Origin: Planococcus liqunii
GTDB taxonomy: Bacteria; Bacillota; Bacilli; Bacillales_A; Planococcaceae
DNA length: 64,000 nt
Direction of reading: 5' to 3'
Assembly (NCBI RefSeq): GCF_030413595.1
Contig: NZ_CP129238.1
Span: 2,728,001-2,792,000 of the forward strand
Made by a program: the position numbers and the translations under genes
Notes under the pieces: generated by a model
The model's database searches: none
Told to the model about the DNA's origin: nothing
Seen by the model: only the letters and a program-made list of their open reading frames with translations
Shown here: piece after piece, positions 19,601-27,856 of the stretch
Numbering within the stretch: position 1 is the stretch's first letter
Layout: each line of letters opens with the position of its first letter

Positions 19601-20090
19601 CCAAATCTGCCGCTTTGTCCAAAAGCGTCCGCGGAGCTCCGGCAGAAGCCAGAGACGACCGGATTGTTGTCAATTCTCCGCAATCGACGCAATAGCGGGC
19701 GAACTCTTTGACCAATTGTTCGATCTGGTCGGTAAACCCTCTTTTCCCAGCTGCCCGGCGGAACAATTGGAAATCTTCCCTGTGCTCTTCCAGCAAACTG
19801 CGGATCAGCATGCGGTAGCCGAACGTATCCACTTCCTTCCGGCTAATGCCCCCTGCTTCCTGCAGCACACGCCAAGCAAGGCGCTTGAACGTTACAGCCT
19901 GGGCACGGATCATCCCGTTCATGCCATAAGCCGATGATAAACGGTACTCTGTAGAAAATGACATCTGGTCCGGCACAATTAAAAACAGCGGACTGCCGTC
20001 TCTGCTGCGTTTTAATTCCGCAGCAATTTCTTCCTGGATAAACCGGCTTTTTCCGGATCCGGCTCGTCCATAGATAATTCGCAATGACAC
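16614..20090 (-). CDS. addB: ATP-dependent helicase/nuclease subunit B, AddB
   Basis: The 1158-residue partner of AddA. It has a P-loop (GRAGSGKS near residue 8), a dead helicase region used for Chi recognition, and its own nuclease domain with RIVDYKSS. The four cysteines of the Fe-S cluster are visible: one in FSCPFAQY and three in CQFCSYRSIC (C-x2-C-x5-C), which pins the nuclease domain. First gene of addB-addA. The ATG at 20090 begins MSLRIIYGRAGSGKS, the expected N-terminus. Confidence 0.97.
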   Translation of the reverse strand: MSLRIIYGRAGSGKSRFIQEEIAAELKRSRDGSPLFLIVPDQMSFSTEYRLSSAYGMNGMIRAQAVTFKRLAWRVLQEAGGISRKEVDTFGYRMLIRSLLEEHREDFQLFRRAAGKRGFTDQIEQLVKEFARYCVDCGELTTIRSSLASAGAPRTLLDKAADLELILKEIENRLGKVFVDSEGHLALLSEKIKFSETVKSAEIYIDGFFAFTAREYEIIFELMKYAKNVTIVLPMDNQTDPNDEQAIFYQSANTGARLTEQARQKGIEVDHPVYMDEQWRFNKVELAHLEEHFDVYPLVTSQSSGAISLVEASNRRAEVHAMARSIRQQIQEGMRYKDIAILYRQPEAYDELINTIFPQYDIPYFISQKKSMLHHPLIEFSRSVLEALSSNYSYEPVFRAVKTDLFFPEGSVSKWRERSDLLENFVIANGIYGERWFEEKRWFYKKYRGLEFHTGIQTDEELAAQMELHAVRDLIREPLSGLKEKLTACSTGREFAEALYLFVEQMHVYEKLQALKEREESEHRLLAATEHEQAWTQWVEVLDQFVLMFGDKEIDLATAAKILDEGFETLEFSRIPPSLDQITVSKIDLARLMDIKSVFVIGVNDGVLPQRVEQEGLLTDAEREWFAKIGIELAPTSKMRLMDETYTAYRTFTASSDLLTVSYPIADEEGKALLPSLYIQKIQDMFGLERIPAVIDPEELKDASPLPYISHPRASLAYLTSQLRGGELSAEWRAVLSYYREDPFWASVVERIVKPIKANVADQLREEIAEPLYGLPVSSSVSRVETYFSCPFAQYVAYGLRLEERDQYKLAAPAMGDLFHAAVKWISDEVSRLGVSWASLSKKQCQELAKEAIQQLSPYFVNYILMSSHRYRYIQHKLEGIIRQTAFMLSRHAKVSGFAPVALDVGFGGSEAIPPLDIALKRGRQMNVRGRIDRIDSTEINGKPYIRIVDYKSSKQGLDLGEVYHGLSLQTFTYLDVALSNSDRWLGTQAEPAGVLYFHMHNPMLKLTKLMTAEEIEEEVAKSFKMNGLIVEDPEVVRAMDSDIEGYSNVIPVRMNKKGEISTSQSRTVQKGDMEMIRHFVRNKHQKAGNGILDGDTEITPYKVKEDTPCQFCSYRSICQFDPSDPEQTYRKLPDLSADKAIELIRKETADDDSDKTD

Positions 20091-20168
20091 AATGCCACTC
20101 CCTTTCCAATAGAACGTTTGTTCTTATTATATATGAATAAAGTGCTGTTTACCAATCTTGGCGCACGT

Positions 20169-20798
20169 CTATAATTTCTCTTTTTTATACTCTTCACTTG
20201 CCCGCCGAAAATCAGCTTCCACTCGTTTGTTGAGCCTTTTCTCCAAAATTTTTCCGATCACATAGAGCAAGATGATGACCACTACCACAATCGCTGTACG
20301 GACTGGCTGGGTGAATAAAGCCCGGATGTCGTATCCTACATATGAAATCATAAATACCATAACCAACTTCCCAGCCATAACAGTCAGCAAATAATAATGC
20401 CTGCTGATGTTCGATAAGCCTGCTACCACATTGACCAGCGCTGATGGCGTGAACGGAAAACAAAGTAGCAGGAACAGCGGCCCAAAGCCGTTTCGCTCCA
20501 CCCACAAGATCAACTTTTCCACTTTCTGGTGTTTCGTCATGAAATTCATGAATCGGGCGCGGCCATATTTCCGGACGACCAGGAAAACCGCATAAGCCCC
20601 GAGCACTGAACCGCCCCAAGATAGAAGAAAGCCGATCCATAAGCCATATGCCGTTGCATTGGCGAACACAAAAACAAACAAAGGAAGAAACGGCAGAAAG
20701 GCTTCAATAAAAGGTAAGAGAAAACCGATCAACGGGCCAAATGCCCGGTAAGATTGAGTCAATTCAATTATGTTTTCCATCGTGAAAAAATCAAACAT
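20169..20798 (-). CDS. VTT-domain (TVP38/TMEM64, DedA-like) membrane protein, YhjE-like
   Basis: A 209-residue integral membrane protein with the VTT/DedA signature: re-entrant FLPFIEAFLPFLPLFVFVFAN, a GS(V/L)-G-Y/A segment and LLCFPFTPSALVNVVAGLS. The C-terminus is basic and cytoplasmic. Members are thought to scramble or flip lipid carriers; the exact role here is unknown. The ATG at 20798 is chosen because AAAGGATGA sits 5-6 bp upstream; the ATG at 20807 lies within that site. In B. subtilis the similar yhjE lies close to addB, matching this order. Confidence 0.8.
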   Translation of the reverse strand: MFDFFTMENIIELTQSYRAFGPLIGFLLPFIEAFLPFLPLFVFVFANATAYGLWIGFLLSWGGSVLGAYAVFLVVRKYGRARFMNFMTKHQKVEKLILWVERNGFGPLFLLLCFPFTPSALVNVVAGLSNISRHYYLLTVMAGKLVMVFMISYVGYDIRALFTQPVRTAIVVVVIILLYVIGKILEKRLNKRVEADFRRASEEYKKEKL

Positions 20799-21028
20799 GT
20801 ACTTCATCCTTTGAATACGTAGATTTTTTTATTACCTCATTGCAGGGTGCCTGCTGGGCAAGTTTCAACAACGGGGAGATTTCACACTTTTTGTTATTGG
20901 ATAATTAAATGATACAGAAAATCTGTCTTCAAAAATCAGTTAATATTGTGATATGCTATATTAATTACTTTACACTCTTTCTCCACTTTTGGAAAATGAG
21001 GAATACATATGAAGAAGGAGCGAAACAG

Positions 21029-21721
21029 ATGGATAGTCGGGGTTTTTCTGCTGGAGTAAAAGCTGGCAGCAGTATCGCCATCGGTTATTTTCCGATAGCT
21101 TTAACATTTGGCTTGCTTGCCAAGACGACCGGCCTTTCCTTGATTGAAGCAACGGCCATGAGTATTTTTGTTTTTGCCGGAGCTGCACAATACATATCAT
21201 TGTCGCTGATTGCCGCAGGAGTTGCGCCGATTCTGATCGTTTTGAATACTTTTGTCGTCAATATCCGGCACTTCTTAATGACGGCGGCATTGAACGAAAA
21301 GATGCAGCCAGATGCCAGATGGAAAAAAGCCTTGTACGCGTTCGGCATCACAGACGAGTCATTTTCCGTATTGGCTACACAACAAGGCGGTCGGCTGAAA
21401 ACAAGTTTTGCGGCGGGTGTTATTCTCATCTCTTATAGCAGCTGGGTCGTCTTTACCGCAGTTGGGCACTTGATCGGCGCCAATCTGCCTCAGTTTCTCC
21501 AGGCTTCCATGTCCATTGCTTTGTATGCCATGTTCGTCGGCCTGCTTGTTCCATCTATGCGCAGAAACCGGAAAGTGGTAAGTCTCGCTGCAATCGCCGG
21601 CCTTACCCACGCCTTTTTTTATTTTACTGAATGGCTGTCGACGGGCTGGGCCATCTTGGTGGCCACGCTGGCTTCTGCTGTATTTGTTGAACTGATTTCA
21701 CCGAAAGAAAGGAAGTCTTAA
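21029..21721 (+). CDS. azlC: AzlC-family branched-chain amino acid exporter subunit
   Basis: A 230-residue membrane protein, the large subunit of the AzlCD exporter for branched-chain amino acids or analogues. Family marks are the GVKAGSSIAIGYFPIALTFG start, FAGAAQYISLSL, NIRHFLM and FGITDESFSV. The ATG at 21029 follows AGAAGGAGCGAAACAG. Its stop abuts the azlD ATG, typical of the coupled pair. The 230-bp upstream gap is AT-rich and may hold the promoter of this divergent gene. Confidence 0.92.
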   Translation: MDSRGFSAGVKAGSSIAIGYFPIALTFGLLAKTTGLSLIEATAMSIFVFAGAAQYISLSLIAAGVAPILIVLNTFVVNIRHFLMTAALNEKMQPDARWKKALYAFGITDESFSVLATQQGGRLKTSFAAGVILISYSSWVVFTAVGHLIGANLPQFLQASMSIALYAMFVGLLVPSMRRNRKVVSLAAIAGLTHAFFYFTEWLSTGWAILVATLASAVFVELISPKERKS

Positions 21722-22033
21722 ATGGGAGCTTGGTTCTGGTGGATGATTCTTGGAATGGCTGTCGTCACGTATATTCCGCGCGCCATTCCACTTACTTTTT
21801 TAGAAGGGCGGGAGCTTCCGGCTTCTGTCCAGAATGTTCTCCGCAACATCCCTTACGCAGTTCTTGGGGCACTCATCTTCCCTGCCATTTTCTTTATACA
21901 GGAAGGAAATATCTGGTTCGGGGTTGTCGGTGCTGTTGCCGCATTTGGCATTGCTTTTGCCGGCGCCAATGTGATGATTGTCGTGTTGGGTTCCATTGCC
22001 GTCTTGGCCTGCTACAGCCTGTTCTTTATGTAA
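21722..22033 (+). CDS. azlD: AzlD-family branched-chain amino acid exporter subunit
   Basis: A 103-residue protein with three or four membrane helices, the small partner of AzlC. The family pattern (WMILGMAVVTYIPRAIPLTF, VLRNIPYAVLGALIFPAI) is clear. It begins directly after the azlC stop and ends at a terminator shared with convergent csbA. Confidence 0.92.
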   Translation: MGAWFWWMILGMAVVTYIPRAIPLTFLEGRELPASVQNVLRNIPYAVLGALIFPAIFFIQEGNIWFGVVGAVAAFGIAFAGANVMIVVLGSIAVLACYSLFFM

Positions 22034-22036
22034 AAT

Positions 22037-22075
22037 AAAAAAGCCGTCACTCATTTTCATGAGTTTCGGCTTTTT
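22037..22075. terminator. bidirectional terminator between azlD and csbA
   Basis: Stem AAAAAGCCG / CGGCTTTTT extended by ACTCA / TGAGT across a two-base mismatch, T-rich on both strands. It overlaps the last codons of csbA. Confidence 0.88.
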
Positions 22076-22304
22076 TTGAGCGTTTATACATCGTGGTGGC
22101 ATACCAGAACCCGGCAGTCAGAGAGGCGGCGTTTACGATATATAAGAACCATGTATTTGTGTATCCTGCATAAACGGCCGCTGCAATCAGCGCCACGGTC
22201 AAAACCAATCCAACGACGTGGTTAAATGTTACTCTCGTGAACAACACGACAAACAAACCCGGCAGCAGCAGCGACAGTAAAAACTTCGTGAACATCGATT
22301 CCAT
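22047..22304 (-). CDS. csbA: CsbA-like small membrane protein (DUF2198)
   Basis: An 85-residue membrane protein with three helices. VVLFTRVTFNH near residue 19 is the family hallmark. In B. subtilis csbA is a sigma-B-controlled gene of unknown function beside minJ, the same order as here. The ATG at 22304 has GAGGAG 8 bp upstream; the GTG one codon earlier is less well spaced. I see no sigma-B promoter directly upstream, so it may be read from minJ. Confidence 0.85.
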   Translation of the reverse strand: MESMFTKFLLSLLLPGLFVVLFTRVTFNHVVGLVLTVALIAAAVYAGYTNTWFLYIVNAASLTAGFWYATTMYKRSKKAETHENE

Positions 22305-22316
22305 CACTTAAACTCC

Positions 22317-23474
22317 TCAATTGACAACAATCAGACCTAATCGGTGATGATCGTGCCGGAATATGACGTGCTGGCGGAGCCTCAATTCATCGTTATGGTC
22401 AAAAACTTCCAAACGGCAGTGTGCCGCATTCACTTGAATCGCTTGGTACAATTCCGTTTCGTTTGAGACAGCCAAGCCATTTACTTTCCGGATGACTTCT
22501 CCTCGCTGCAAGCCCATTTTGTGAGCCGGGGAGTCCGGCAGTACATCCACAATCATTACGCCTTCAGCTTTCGGGGCAACTGCATGCTTGCCATGCCGCT
22601 CTTTCTGTTCAAAGTAGACAGTAATGGCAATGCGGCCAATAACGCCAAGCACTAACGCAACGATAGCCATTGGAGCCCATAATAAGCCCAACAAGGCCAA
22701 CAGCAAGATGCCGATGCCCAACTGCCAAGTCATTTTGCCAATCTTAGGAAACAAGTAGACAGGCAAAGTTTTCCGGGCACGGTTTTGAAAACCAAACACA
22801 ATCGGGAAAAGAATAAAAGAAAACGAACTTTCTCCAATTGGAAACTGCGGCCAGTAAGGCGCTGCTTCTTCTATCAGAGAACCCGGTACAACAAGCAGCA
22901 GCGGAATCAACCAAAGGCGCTTGGAACCATAAACTGCAGCTTTCAATCCCCGGGAAGATTTCTCGAGTTGCGGAGACGCTGAAGGGGCTCCCGTTTTGCT
23001 GATCAGCAATCCTTCTGCGATCACTAAAGCTCCTGCTAAAAGCGCCACAGGCAATAACCATTCCATGGCAATCGCATAGCCACTAAAATCGGTGAATCCC
23101 AAATTCAGCGACCAGCCATTTGCATCAAATAGGCCTACGAGGCCAACCGCAGCAGCCGCTAAGTAGATAAACGACCCTGCGGAATAAAACCCGGATATGA
23201 CCATCAATATGCTGATAATACTTAGAGCAGCCAGCCATTCCAACGGCAATACCAATCCCGCACCGGCGAAAATGACTGAAAAAATGACTGCATACTTCAA
23301 GCCGTCTTTTAGAAATCCGGAAAATTCAGTCCAGCCCCAAACAATCCGGGTACGAAATATTTTCCGCTCCCGCTTTACACGGAAGTATCCTAACATAATA
23401 GCCGCAATCAGCGCTATGTATAAAAGCGGGTTAATAAAAATTCTTCCTATGTCTAGCAGTAGATCCATTATCAC
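22317..23474 (-). CDS. minJ: MinJ-like membrane protein with C-terminal PDZ domain
   Basis: A 385-residue protein with about eight membrane helices in the first 290 residues and a cytoplasmic PDZ domain at the end (VLPDSPAHKMGLQRGEVIRKV). MinJ links DivIVA to MinD and helps place the septum in Bacillus. The topology, size and neighbours (csbA, ftsEX region) fit. A PDZ alone could suggest a protease adaptor, but no protease domain is present. The csbA ATG lies 12 bp downstream of the stop. Confidence 0.85.
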   Translation of the reverse strand: MIMDLLLDIGRIFINPLLYIALIAAIMLGYFRVKRERKIFRTRIVWGWTEFSGFLKDGLKYAVIFSVIFAGAGLVLPLEWLAALSIISILMVISGFYSAGSFIYLAAAAVGLVGLFDANGWSLNLGFTDFSGYAIAMEWLLPVALLAGALVIAEGLLISKTGAPSASPQLEKSSRGLKAAVYGSKRLWLIPLLLVVPGSLIEEAAPYWPQFPIGESSFSFILFPIVFGFQNRARKTLPVYLFPKIGKMTWQLGIGILLLALLGLLWAPMAIVALVLGVIGRIAITVYFEQKERHGKHAVAPKAEGVMIVDVLPDSPAHKMGLQRGEVIRKVNGLAVSNETELYQAIQVNAAHCRLEVFDHNDELRLRQHVIFRHDHHRLGLIVVN

Positions 23475-23559
23475 TTTTCTTTACACCATCCTATCACTTG
23501 CAACTAAGGCTTCAATTCATTGTACCAAACAACTGAAGACTCCTGCACTTCTTTTTGAG

Positions 23560-24666
23560 TTAATTGAAAGCTGCACCCAGCTGCGCCAAAATATCTTCCG
23601 TTCCTTCTATGCCAGCCGACAGCCGGACTACTTGGCGAGTAACGCCGATTTTTTCTTTATCTTCTTCCGATAATGCACGGTGGGAAGTTCCGTAAGGATA
23701 GGAGACGGTTGTTTCGACCCCCGCCAAAGTCGGGACAATTTGAATCCACCCAAGCGATGAGAAAAACTTGGAAATATCCACTGATTCGGGAAGAGCAAAT
23801 GTTACAATAGCCCCTTTTCCAGGGTACCAGACTTGTGCTTTGTCTTTTAAAAATTCTGCAATCGCCTGGGCATTGGCCGTTTGGGCTTTCATGCGGAGCG
23901 ACAAGGTTTTTATGCCGCGCAGCGTCAACCAAGCTTCAAATGGGCTGAGGTTCATCCCCATATTGACGATGCGGTTTGCAGCAAGAGCTATCAGCTCCTT
24001 ATCTCCTGCAAGCACGCCGGCCGTCACATCACTATGCCCGCCTAAATACTTCGTGGCGCTATGGGCGACAAGGTCAGCTCCCAATTCGAAAGGACGAACG
24101 GCATAAGGTGTTGCGAACGTATTATCAATCATCACCTTAACGCCGTAATGCTTTTTAAGCTGGACCAGAACTTCAATGTCTTCTATCCGCAAAAACGGAT
24201 TAGTGATGGATTCGCTGAACAATAGCTTTATCTCTGGAAAATCAATTAAGCTCTTCTCAATTTCACTGATATTGGAGAAATCAGCAAAATGAACGCCAAT
24301 GCCTAACCGTACCAGCTCTTCTTTCAGTAAATGAAAAGTTCCTCCATAGACATCCTGGGCAGCGAGGACATGGTCGCCCGCTTGCACAACGGCCAAAATG
24401 CCGGCGAGGATTGCAGACATGCCGGATGAAGCTGCGACGCCTTTTGGAGCCCCTTCCAGGTTCGCTACCGTTTCCCCTAGGGCATCGGTATTCGGATTGG
24501 CCGTACGGGAATAAAGATACGTTCCATTGCCTTCATAATACCCTTCAAGCTCTTCGAGTGAAGAGAACGAAAAAGCAGAGGTTTGATACAGCGGCATAAC
24601 TTTTGGATGAATTGTCCGTTCTCCTGCTTTAGCAGTGTGCACCGTTTTAGTTTCCATCATATCCAT
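23560..24666 (-). CDS. PLP-dependent cystathionine gamma-synthase/beta-lyase family enzyme
   Basis: A 368-residue Cys/Met-metabolism PLP enzyme. The cofactor Lys is in HSATKYLGGHSD, with SSGMSAI upstream and the phosphate-binding YSRTANPN. Subgroup (cystathionine gamma-synthase, beta-lyase, methionine gamma-lyase or O-acetylhomoserine sulfhydrylase) cannot be set from motifs. It starts 12 bp after the ResA-like gene and is probably co-transcribed with it. No S-box or T-box is visible upstream, so sulfur control would have to come from further up. Confidence 0.85.
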   Translation of the reverse strand: MDMMETKTVHTAKAGERTIHPKVMPLYQTSAFSFSSLEELEGYYEGNGTYLYSRTANPNTDALGETVANLEGAPKGVAASSGMSAILAGILAVVQAGDHVLAAQDVYGGTFHLLKEELVRLGIGVHFADFSNISEIEKSLIDFPEIKLLFSESITNPFLRIEDIEVLVQLKKHYGVKVMIDNTFATPYAVRPFELGADLVAHSATKYLGGHSDVTAGVLAGDKELIALAANRIVNMGMNLSPFEAWLTLRGIKTLSLRMKAQTANAQAIAEFLKDKAQVWYPGKGAIVTFALPESVDISKFFSSLGWIQIVPTLAGVETTVSYPYGTSHRALSEEDKEKIGVTRQVVRLSAGIEGTEDILAQLGAAFN

Positions 24667-24678
24667 TTTTCCAGCCCC

Positions 24679-25257
24679 TTAATCGATATTTGCAATCAGT
24701 TCTTCGATCATTGTTTCATTCATCGGCCCGACGATTTTGTTTTGTACCCGGCCATCCGTGTCAAGGATATAACTGGTTGGTATCGTCACCGTCTGATAGA
24801 CAGATCCAATATCGCCATCTTTGTCCAGTGGAATCGGAAATGTCAGCCCGTACTCGCTTACAAATGTTTCAACTTTATCAAGGCCCCGGTCTTCAGTCGT
24901 CAAATTGATTGCCAAGATTTCAACATTCTCCTGACCTGCCTGCTCTTCAAAGTACTTTTGCATATGCGGCATTTCTGCCCGGCAAGGCGGGCACCAAGTC
25001 GCCCAGAAATTTAAAATCACTTTTTTCCCCTGATAATCGGATAGTTTTACCGCTTTGCCATCCAACGTGGTCAGTTCAAAATCGGGAGCTACTTCCCCTT
25101 TGGCCAATCCTTCCTTCGTGGCCAAAAAGTCGACATCGCTGCCTAATGCAATGTTATCAAATTCAGTTGTATTTTCAATGTTATTTTTCACAATGCCGGC
25201 TACCACAATGCCGATCATTGCAGCAATCACCAGCAGGCCAATCCATTTTTTCGGCAT
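24679..25257 (-). CDS. membrane-tethered thiol-disulfide oxidoreductase (ResA/TlpA-like)
   Basis: A 192-residue protein: one N-terminal membrane anchor (about 6-24) then an extracytoplasmic thioredoxin fold of the AhpC/TSA type. The redox site is WCPPC in NFWATWCPPCRAEMP, and the cis-Pro is in TIPTSYI. Proteins like this reduce disulfides outside the membrane, for example in apocytochrome c (ResA) or sporulation (StoA). With a c-type cytochrome at 28799-29143, cytochrome maturation is a fair guess but not proven. Confidence 0.88.
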   Translation of the reverse strand: MPKKWIGLLVIAAMIGIVVAGIVKNNIENTTEFDNIALGSDVDFLATKEGLAKGEVAPDFELTTLDGKAVKLSDYQGKKVILNFWATWCPPCRAEMPHMQKYFEEQAGQENVEILAINLTTEDRGLDKVETFVSEYGLTFPIPLDKDGDIGSVYQTVTIPTSYILDTDGRVQNKIVGPMNETMIEELIANID

Positions 25258-25377
25258 AGCACATTCACCTCATTCATCCTTCATCATACGACAAAACGCA
25301 TTCACTATGCCACTGCCGGAAAGATTTAATCGTGGCTTTTATGTGAAAGTGATGTTAGTCCATCCGAATAAAAAACA

Positions 25378-25401
25378 GCCGGCATCATAAGCGATGCCGG
25401 C
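25378..25401 (-). terminator. terminator after the M23 hydrolase gene
   Basis: A 9-bp stem GCCGGCATC / GATGCCGGC with a 6-nt loop, followed on the minus strand by TGTTTTTT. Confidence 0.85.
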
Positions 25402-25461
25402 TGAAAAGATAATCCCGCTTTAGCGGTTAGGGGAAGATGAATCCCCGCTGATTGAGATTTT

Positions 25462-26889
25462 TTATAGAGAAATATAGTTGGCAGGATTGACTGCGTTTGT
25501 ACGTCCGCCATTCCATGGACCTACATGAATTTCAAAATGCAAGTGAGATCCGAATGAACGGCCTGTGTTCCCCATCTTGCCAACGCTTTGCCCTTGAGTT
25601 ACCGATTGCCCGACTCCAACACCGATTGAGCTCAAGTGAGCGTAAACCGTTGCATGTGTCTGTCCGTTGATGGAATGGGTAAGAATGACAACATTCCCGT
25701 ACCCGCCCATTGAACCGGCATAAGATACAAATCCGCCTGCAGCCGCCATAACGTTTGTTCCTACGCTATTGGCGATATCTACGCCTTGGTGGAATTCCTG
25801 TCCGGCGCCAATATCACGCCAGCCGAATTTCGATGTATACCGGCCGGAAGTCGGACGGATAAAGTTTGAACTTACTGCCTGCTTAACAGCCGGAGCTGAG
25901 TAAGCGGCTGCCTGTTTAGGCGCTGGTGCCGGTGCTGAAGAACTTGCTGAAGCTTTTGCTTTTGCACTTGCTGCAGCTGCTTCTGCTGCAGCTCTTTCTT
26001 CAGCCGCTTGGCGTGCCGCTGCTTCTGCAGCTGCTTTTTCCTGTGCCGCTCTTTCAGCTGCCAATTTGCGCTGGCGCTCTTCTTCCGCTTTGCGTGCAAG
26101 TTCAGCCAAACGTTCTTGCTCAGCCATAATTTGCTGTTCCAACTCTGCAGTTACGTCAATTGCCTCTTCGCGCTGTTGAACCATATTCGCCTTTTCAGTC
26201 GCTAAACGGTTTTGTTCCGCCTGAAGGTCTTTAACAAGGCCAGCTTGCTGTGCTTTCTGGCCATCAAGGGAAGCTTTCAGCTTTCCAAGCTCGGCGCGGC
26301 GATTTTCCTGCTCCGCTAATTTTGTTTCCACTTGAGCTTTTTGCTTGGCAAGCAGCTCTTTGTCTGCTGCTTGTTCGCGCATGATTTCACGGTCTGCATC
26401 GATCAATGTATTAACTGCTGAAAAACGGTCGATAAAATCAACAAAGCTGTTTGCGCCTAGCAAGACATCTATGTAATCAACAGATCCGCCGCTCAATTGG
26501 ATCGCGCGTGCGCGTTCCTGGAGCAAAGCGGTTCTTTCATCAATTTTGCGCTGCAGTTCTTCAATCGAAGCCCGCAATTCTTCTATTTCACCTTTTGTAT
26601 GTTCAATATCGCCTTCAACACTTGCAATTTTCGCTTTTGTTTCATCGATTTTTGCATTTAATTCGTTGATTTGCGCCATGATTTTTTCTAGAGTGGATTG
26701 ATTTTCAGCCATTTCATTGTTTTTTTGGCTAATGCCGGAATTCAATTCACTTTGTTGCTGTTGTGCTTCCTGCTTTTTTTGTTCAAGTTCACTTAGCTTA
26801 TCTGCACTAGCAGTCGGTACTAAAACCGACAATGCTAATACAGAAGATAAACCAGTCAACATCCATTTCGACTTTGGCTTCGACGTCAA
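25462..26889 (-). CDS. secreted coiled-coil M23 peptidoglycan endopeptidase next to ftsEX (CwlO/EnvC-like)
   Basis: A 475-residue exported protein: signal peptide to about residue 29 (VPTASA), a long coiled coil at 30-280, an Ala/Lys/Ser-rich linker and a C-terminal LytM domain. The zinc motif is complete: HQGVDIA (His, Asp) and HLHFEIH (HxH). Such proteins cut cross-links when FtsEX, acting through the coiled coil, relieves autoinhibition. The gene lies 82 bp downstream of ftsX on the same strand, so I infer it is the FtsEX effector. B. subtilis CwlO uses an NlpC/P60 domain instead, so the domain layout here is closer to EnvC. Confidence 0.9.
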   Translation of the reverse strand: MTSKPKSKWMLTGLSSVLALSVLVPTASADKLSELEQKKQEAQQQQSELNSGISQKNNEMAENQSTLEKIMAQINELNAKIDETKAKIASVEGDIEHTKGEIEELRASIEELQRKIDERTALLQERARAIQLSGGSVDYIDVLLGANSFVDFIDRFSAVNTLIDADREIMREQAADKELLAKQKAQVETKLAEQENRRAELGKLKASLDGQKAQQAGLVKDLQAEQNRLATEKANMVQQREEAIDVTAELEQQIMAEQERLAELARKAEEERQRKLAAERAAQEKAAAEAAARQAAEERAAAEAAAASAKAKASASSSAPAPAPKQAAAYSAPAVKQAVSSNFIRPTSGRYTSKFGWRDIGAGQEFHQGVDIANSVGTNVMAAAGGFVSYAGSMGGYGNVVILTHSINGQTHATVYAHLSSIGVGVGQSVTQGQSVGKMGNTGRSFGSHLHFEIHVGPWNGGRTNAVNPANYISL

Positions 26890-26971
26890 GTTCGTGTTCC
26901 CCTTTCGGATTTACGTTCTTATCTATCTCTAGTTCTGTGTTCTGGATTCTTGTTGTCTGTTCTCAGCGATC

Positions 26972-27856
26972 TTAAACGCGCAAGAATTTCCGGATGGACA
27001 TAAAGCTGCCCCAAATACCGATGAAGACACCCATTACTAGGATCAATGCACTCACTTGGTAAACAAGTGGAGTGAAATCCAGTATCTGGACAAGTTCGCC
27101 GCTTAATTTCGGCTGAGTAAATTCAGTAATATTATAATACAATGCAGCAACTAAACCGATTGGAATGATGGAACCCAATAAGCCGAGCCACATGCCTTCC
27201 AATATAAATGGAATGCGGACAAACCAGTTTGTCGCTCCCACCAATTTCATGATTTCGATTTCACGCCGTCTCGCTACAATGGTGATACGGATCGTGTTTG
27301 AAATAAGGAACATCGCTGTAAACAGCAATGCGAGGATCAAAACCAACCCTACATTCCGGCCTGTATTCAAAAACTCGAACAGCTTTTGAATCTTGCCTTC
27401 TCCATATTCCACATCTTGAATATTTCCGATTTTCGCTATTTCTGCAGCAACTTTTTCTGTTTGTTGCGGATCGCTCGCTTTCACATAAAAAACATCGAAC
27501 AAGGGATTGCTTTGTTCGAATAAGCTGAGCTCATCCCCGAAATCAAGGACCAAATCTGTTAACTCTTCTTCTTTAGTGGAGAAATCTACTGATTCAACCC
27601 CTGGCATATCCGTGATAATTCTTTCTATATGCTTAGTTCCTGTTTCATCTGCTTCGAGAGAGACAAAAACTTTGATTTCAACGTCATTTTCTAAATCCTC
27701 GGCCACTTTGTTCAAGTTCATCATGATCATAACGAATACGCCGACAAGCAGCAATGTCACGGTTACAGCACTGACAGATGCAAATGTCATCCAGCCGTTG
27801 CGTCCTAAGCTTTTTAAACTTTCACGAAAATGGCGCGCTAATGTTCTAGGCTTCAT
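26972..27856 (-). CDS. ftsX: cell-division ABC transporter permease FtsX
   Basis: A 294-residue membrane protein with four helices and a large extracellular loop between the first two (residues about 45-170) that contacts a cell-wall hydrolase. RRREIEIMKLVGAT, the coupling element to FtsE, is present. The ATG at 27856 lies inside the last codons of ftsE (11-bp overlap) and gives the standard MKPRTLARHFRES start. Confidence 0.95.
   Translation of the reverse strand: MKPRTLARHFRESLKSLGRNGWMTFASVSAVTVTLLLVGVFVMIMMNLNKVAEDLENDVEIKVFVSLEADETGTKHIERIITDMPGVESVDFSTKEEELTDLVLDFGDELSLFEQSNPLFDVFYVKASDPQQTEKVAAEIAKIGNIQDVEYGEGKIQKLFEFLNTGRNVGLVLILALLFTAMFLISNTIRITIVARRREIEIMKLVGATNWFVRIPFILEGMWLGLLGSIIPIGLVAALYYNITEFTQPKLSGELVQILDFTPLVYQVSALILVMGVFIGIWGSFMSIRKFLRV

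Noticed and set aside
24667..25257. An S-box or T-box leader for the PLP sulfur enzyme.
   Set aside because: Only 12 bp separate it from the upstream gene, and no leader structure is visible.
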